Shown here: piece by piece, positions 61,505 to 64,000 of the stretch
Numbering within the stretch: the stretch's first letter is position 1
Layout: each line of letters opens with the position of its first letter
Assembly: GCF_000002075.1 (NCBI RefSeq)
Contig: NW_004797656.1
Location: forward strand, 429,737-493,736
DNA length: 64,000 nt
Source of the DNA: Aplysia californica
Lineage: Eukaryota; Mollusca; Gastropoda; Aplysiida; Aplysiidae
Reading direction: 5' to 3'
Notes under the pieces: model-generated
Databases searched by the model: none
What the model was told of the DNA's origin: nothing
The model's input: only the letters and a program-made list of their open reading frames with translations
Position numbers and translations under genes: made by a program

Positions 61505-63913
61505 CACACATTCACACTCACACACACTAGGGCCTAGGTCTTGATCAAAACGTTTTTTGTCTCCACTCAAACTTCGCGGCCCCCACCACCAACGTTGACG
61601 ACTCCCCGTTGAAGGGCAGGGGTCAGGGGAGGCTGTTCTTGATCAAGGGTAGGCTAGGTAACCGAGAGTGGAGAGTCACCTGCGACTAGTAGATGAGGGT
61701 CACATCGTCGACCTTGGGCTCACAGTCGACTAGTAAAGTCGATTTTGCCCTGGCCTAGTACTCAGCTAAAAGCATGGGCTTCCTTAAAAACTGGGAAACC
61801 AAAAAGTAGTGCGGATCCTTGTGTTTAATACTTTGCAAATAAAAAGAAATTGGCTATAGCAACTAAAATTCCTCATCTCATTTGTAAGGAAATGTTTAAG
61901 CTGCATGATGATATATGCCAATAGCAATAAAAAATAGTGAAAAATGCTAGAATATTGGGACAACTTCAGAGCAGAGGGAGTAGACAATCTCTGGGCTGGC
62001 AGACAAATATGTGTTGTATGTGCCTACAAGCTGTAGTGTTTTTTTGTTGAAGCATCTCCTCTATCTGTTCTTTTTAGGTAGGCTTTTCAAACCCATAGCT
62101 ACATTTTATGACTTCACACATGTGACTTGGCTTAGAGTCTTTTCTGCAATGCTTCTTTTTTTTTTCCCCAGTTTAACATGCTTGTCCTATTGACCAAGTT
62201 TTACTATGTTTGTTATAGTTTCTGCAGAATTATCATATAAAACGGTTGTGTGAATCTGGCATTCAAATTTGTGGTTCCTTCCCTTTTTCATTCTCCCTGG
62301 CCTCTGTTGTCGTAATGGGGTTCTTTCGACTTGCTGTACCAGATATTATCTCTTTTCCCTTTTCATAAAAGATATGTTCAAAGTCAAATCCAACATCATG
62401 TAAAAGTGTTATATTTTTAAAATGTATTATTTTTGTTTTCTTTCTCAGTGGGCCAATGTGAAGCCAAAAGCGGAGGCTCTGTCCAGGTCCCAGCAAGCTG
62501 AGAATGGCAAGATAGAGTTGTCTCTCATGCACTTCACGGTAAATATTTTCCTCCCTGAATCAGTTTGCTTCATATTACTTCATATGACTGTTTATGTATT
62601 TGTCTTTTTCGTTAAAGAATTTTTTTTTAAATAAAAAATTAAGCAACAGAAGTTTTCTGCCAAAAGATATAAAAATAATTTTTGCTCAATGGTTATCTCA
62701 CAATATCACATGTACAAAGGTTTTTTACGTAGTTAAGGATCTGGTTTATAGATCAGATCACAACCCAGTTTAATCGGAGTTTGAGACCAACACTGTTCAA
62801 GAAATATTGCTTTACTGAAGTGATATTTCAGACACACTGCCGAAGCAGTAAGGATTAACATTTGTCTTTTCATGCCTTTTCATGGATGCTGACATAATAC
62901 TTGTTAATTGGGACTTTTATTTTACATAGAATTTACTCACTGTGGTGAACAAGTGACATTGTATTTCTTTTAATATTTATTGTCAGGGTTATTCCACAAT
63001 CACCCAAGTTAATTTCAGGGGATTTCCTGTTTAATCCTTTATTCAAATAAAAAAGAAATCATGGGACATCTTTCAATACAGTTTTGTTTTGTTATTTCCT
63101 TCCTAGTTTGTAATTGAAAAATCATAAGTGCAAAGATCAAGATTTTTAATTTTGACACCTTCTTTAATTTTTTTTTTTTAATGAAATGGTTCGCAGGCTC
63201 TTTTGGTGATATATGTCCATTAAAAAATCTTTGCAGACCACAAATCCAGAATGGAAACCGCCCCAGGAGAGCAATATGTTTATCACAGAAATCAAACAAG
63301 ATGGTAAGTGCTGCATCTGGATGTTAATTCTTTTATGTCCCTGGGGAAAAAACGTTGAAATCATTGTAGCTGTTAACTTGATAGTCGTGTCTTCTTAATA
63401 TTTCGGGGGGGTTTTGTTTTTCTATTTACTATGTTCGTTCTCTGGTGAAAAGATGTGGAATTATTATCTTTTTCAACTTTTTCCCCCCTTGTCTTTGTCA
63501 TTTATAATGCACTTCAAATAAGTGGCTTTCGCTAATGTCCCCAGGTACTGTTAAGTACTCAGACCGTTCTTGCTAACTTATTGCAACAACTTGAAGAAAT
63601 ACTTTTACTTTCTTTCTGAAACCCTTTATGTTGAAGAATATTATTAGATAAAGTTTGCATTAATTCTTTGATTAGACGAATTTCTAGGCATTATGTGTGG
63701 AAAGATGACCCCCCAGCAAAGCTCATCTTGTGAATAGAACCACAAGGCAGTGTGAAGCCTATCATTTGGTAAGATTCTGCATTAATGACAGTTTCATTTC
63801 AACTCCCATCTTTTCCAGCTCAACGGGAGTTGCCTATGCTGACCAGTATGGTGGCAGATCCCATCAGTCTGCCCAGCTTGGGATATGTGAACCCAGTGCA
63901 GACATTGGCTGGG
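45636..63913 (+). CDS. ATG9: Autophagy protein 9 (ATG9), 19 exons, 3' end beyond window
   Basis: Exons: 45636-45801, 46462-46570, 47439-47582, 49258-49393, 51505-51607, 52058-52157, 53270-53319, 54012-54096, 54421-54520, 56001-56041, 56731-56793, 58226-58300, 58653-58765, 59199-59239, 59816-59950, 60377-60556, 62449-62538, 63237-63303, 63819-63913. All phases agree; 631 aa so far, against 839 in human ATG9A, so the serine-rich tail is missing. Residues 10-13 are YQSL, matching the human YQRL adaptor-binding sorting signal. Membrane helices lie near 93-110, 141-157, 302-327 and 393-410. HNTT in the first lumenal loop is an N-glycosylation site. The conserved core includes YMPDHWKGKAHTS, RDEFSMLFQYK, GVGDVCSFAQMD and KIELSLMHFT. 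Family knowledge: a trimeric lipid scramblase on Golgi/endosome-derived vesicles that seeds phagophores with ATG2. An acceptor-like site at 45612-45613 suggests at least one upstream noncoding exon. Reading through the last donor would stop at 63991; splicing is more likely because homologues are longer. Confidence 0.95.
46772..46821. repeat. (TA)n microsatellite in ATG9 intron 2
   Basis: About 50 bp of alternating AT, preceded by a poly-C run (46735-46750). The tyrosine-isoleucine ORFs across it are artefacts. Confidence 0.95.
47590..48600 (-). pseudogene. I-superfamily (Nimb-like) LINE 3' fragment with RNase H, dead
   Basis: Minus-strand frames: HKVAQEKLYLNVLGDPRHPL (about 48580), HDNLSNIKGNRIKQGSSWMA, then an RNase H domain with IYRDGSVRRGERSGWGFAV, MEIEAVTRALGWLQ (the E of the active site) and IIVTDSQSILRKG, and lastly KGNEEADRLAG (final D). 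RNase H at the C-terminal end of a non-LTR element is typical of the I superfamily, including mollusc Nimb-type LINEs. Frames are broken between pieces. It is antisense in ATG9 intron 3 and begins about 8 bp after the exon 3 donor. Confidence 0.8.
48950..49125 (+). repeat. Type C SINE in ATG9 intron 3
   Basis: GTGGGTGGTTGGTGGGTGCT at the head; diverged tail GCACTTATATGTCC and CTTCCGTAAAACTTTC. Older than the copy at 33815. Confidence 0.75.
49459..49562. repeat. (CT)n then (CCCT)n microsatellite in ATG9 intron 4
   Basis: About 75 bp of CT repeats, then CCCTCCCTCC repeats. Begins 66 bp after exon 4. Confidence 0.95.
49596..50460 (+). pseudogene. Mariner/IS630-type DNA transposon relic in ATG9 intron 4
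   Basis: At about 50038-50150 a frame reads FVHFCDEAHFYGTRKVTSVN then CVYW, matching the SDEAHF ... NCRYW stretch of IS630/mariner-like transposases (first and second parts of the DDE domain). The right end is GTTTGGGACATCCTGTATA (50442-50460), the usual inverted form of TATACAGGGTGTCCCAAA termini. A decayed left end (TATAC ... TGTCCCAGGCTC) may be at 49595-49624. Stops interrupt the rest. Confidence 0.6.
51088..51150 (-). repeat. SINE tail fragment in ATG9 intron 4
   Basis: GTTTTACAGCGCTTGCAACT and AAGGTCATATGAGCG: the shared tail, inverted, with no head. Confidence 0.75.
52405..52580 (-). repeat. Type C SINE in ATG9 intron 6
   Basis: GTTTTGCAAGGCATGCAACA near the tail and GCCTGCCAACCACCCACCA at the head end; moderately diverged. 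Confidence 0.75.
53528..53883 (+). repeat. Full-length tRNA-derived SINE, type A, in ATG9 intron 7
   Basis: A box GGCCTGGTGG, B box GGGTTCGAATCC, core CCTTGGGAAAGGCACTTTAC, tail GCGCATAGAGCC / GGATATGCGCTATACAAAT, then (TTA)n. Very close to the copy at 29366-29720, so the family was active fairly recently. Confidence 0.92.
55190..55697 (-). repeat. tRNA-headed SINE, type B, in ATG9 intron 9
   Basis: Minus strand: GTGTTCGCCTCTCATTCAAT, B-box-like CCTGGGTTTTAAATC, long pyrimidine-rich body, AAGATCCCTTGGTGGTTCC, tail CATATGGCCTTATGCAGTTG and GCGCCATAAAAC. It keeps an inner section that is shortened in the 12033 copy. Confidence 0.75.
56942..57376 (-). mobile_element. TGTGTCATGACAC-family MITE, copy 5, in ATG9 intron 11
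   Basis: TGTGTGTCACAACACAGTGA at the left and CATTTCACCACGATGCCAAA at the right. The interior is the inverted family consensus. The 94-codon frame at 57259-57543 crosses its end and is not a gene. Confidence 0.75.
57628..57860. repeat. (CT)n microsatellite in ATG9 intron 11
   Basis: About 230 bp of CT repeats with TTTCT and CCCT interruptions. The two 100-codon serine-leucine ORFs over it are artefacts. Confidence 0.95.
59420..59735 (+). mobile_element. piggyBac-type MITE (316 bp) in ATG9 intron 14
   Basis: TTAA at 59416-59419 and 59736-59739 flank inverted repeats starting CCCTTTGAGCC (11 perfect, about 16 of 18 overall). Inside, the plus strand encodes DYFEDLSKLDSGIDEDYPEW then GMECDSDNDFN, an acidic stretch like the N-terminus of piggyBac transposases. 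It is therefore a deletion product of a full element. Confidence 0.88.
60898..61760. mobile_element. Candidate TIR element in ATG9 intron 16
   Basis: The left GCTAGGGCAAAGTCGGC and right (reversed) GCCAGGGCAAAATCGAC are inverted repeats; CTCA flanks both sides (60894-60897, 61761-61764). The interior contains a (CA)n run at 61448-61510 and no recognised ORF. Confidence 0.45.
61448..61525. repeat. (CA)n microsatellite in ATG9 intron 16
   Basis: Over 50 bp of pure CA, then interrupted CTCACA repeats. Cysteine-valine ORFs on the minus strand are artefacts. Confidence 0.95.
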
Positions 63914-64000
63914 GTAAGATTGACATCAGTGGTTCCCGAGTCTTCCATAAGTGCAACCCCTTTGTTTAGGTTTTCAAGTCCACATGGATAACCCCTTTTG

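Overview
The window is animal nuclear DNA. Intron-rich genes with consensus GT/AG splice sites sit in an AT-rich background full of SINEs, LINE fragments, short DNA transposons and microsatellites. Protein similarity and the repeat types (tRNA-derived SINEs with a conserved core, RTE and I-like LINEs) suggest a lophotrochozoan, most likely a gastropod or other mollusc. That placement is inference. Nothing prokaryotic is present: no operons, CRISPR or phage genes.

Three protein-coding genes can be read exon by exon, with phases that agree throughout. (1) 1583-7743, plus strand: a complete six-exon short-chain dehydrogenase of the retinol dehydrogenase 11-14 type, 325 aa. (2) 23671-39965, minus strand: a complete nine-exon CNOT9 (RQCD1/CAF40) gene, 299 aa, the same length as the human protein. 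(3) 45636 to the right edge, plus strand: ATG9, 19 exons and 631 aa in the window, with the C-terminal tail beyond the edge. CNOT9 converges on the dehydrogenase and is divergent from (head-to-head with) ATG9. The three have unrelated roles: retinoid/lipid-aldehyde redox at the ER, mRNA deadenylation and silencing, and lipid scrambling for autophagosome growth.

Layout. 1-1.55 kb: old MITEs running up to the dehydrogenase start. 1.6-8.2 kb: the dehydrogenase, whose last codons recur as degenerate repeats beyond the stop. 8.2-16.1 kb: intergenic, with a piggyBac-type MITE, SINEs, and a SINE split by a PIF/Harbinger-like element that carries two abutting CAGT-ended elements. 16.1-23.7 kb: repeat-poor, probably including the CNOT9 3' UTR. 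23.7-40 kb: CNOT9, its introns loaded with LINE, SINE and piggyBac-like insertions. 35-42 kb: a mosaic of short DNA elements around the CNOT9 first exon, including one 270-bp element nested in a relative with an exact 8-bp target duplication, and two inverted copies of an element carrying promoter-like motifs. 42-45.6 kb: mostly unassigned. 45.6-64 kb: ATG9.

I found no clearly new biological system. The most interesting signals are repeat biology: nested insertions with exact target duplications, SINE tails matched to a LINE tail, promoter-like inverted elements flanking CNOT9, and insertions lying within a few bases of splice sites of essential genes.
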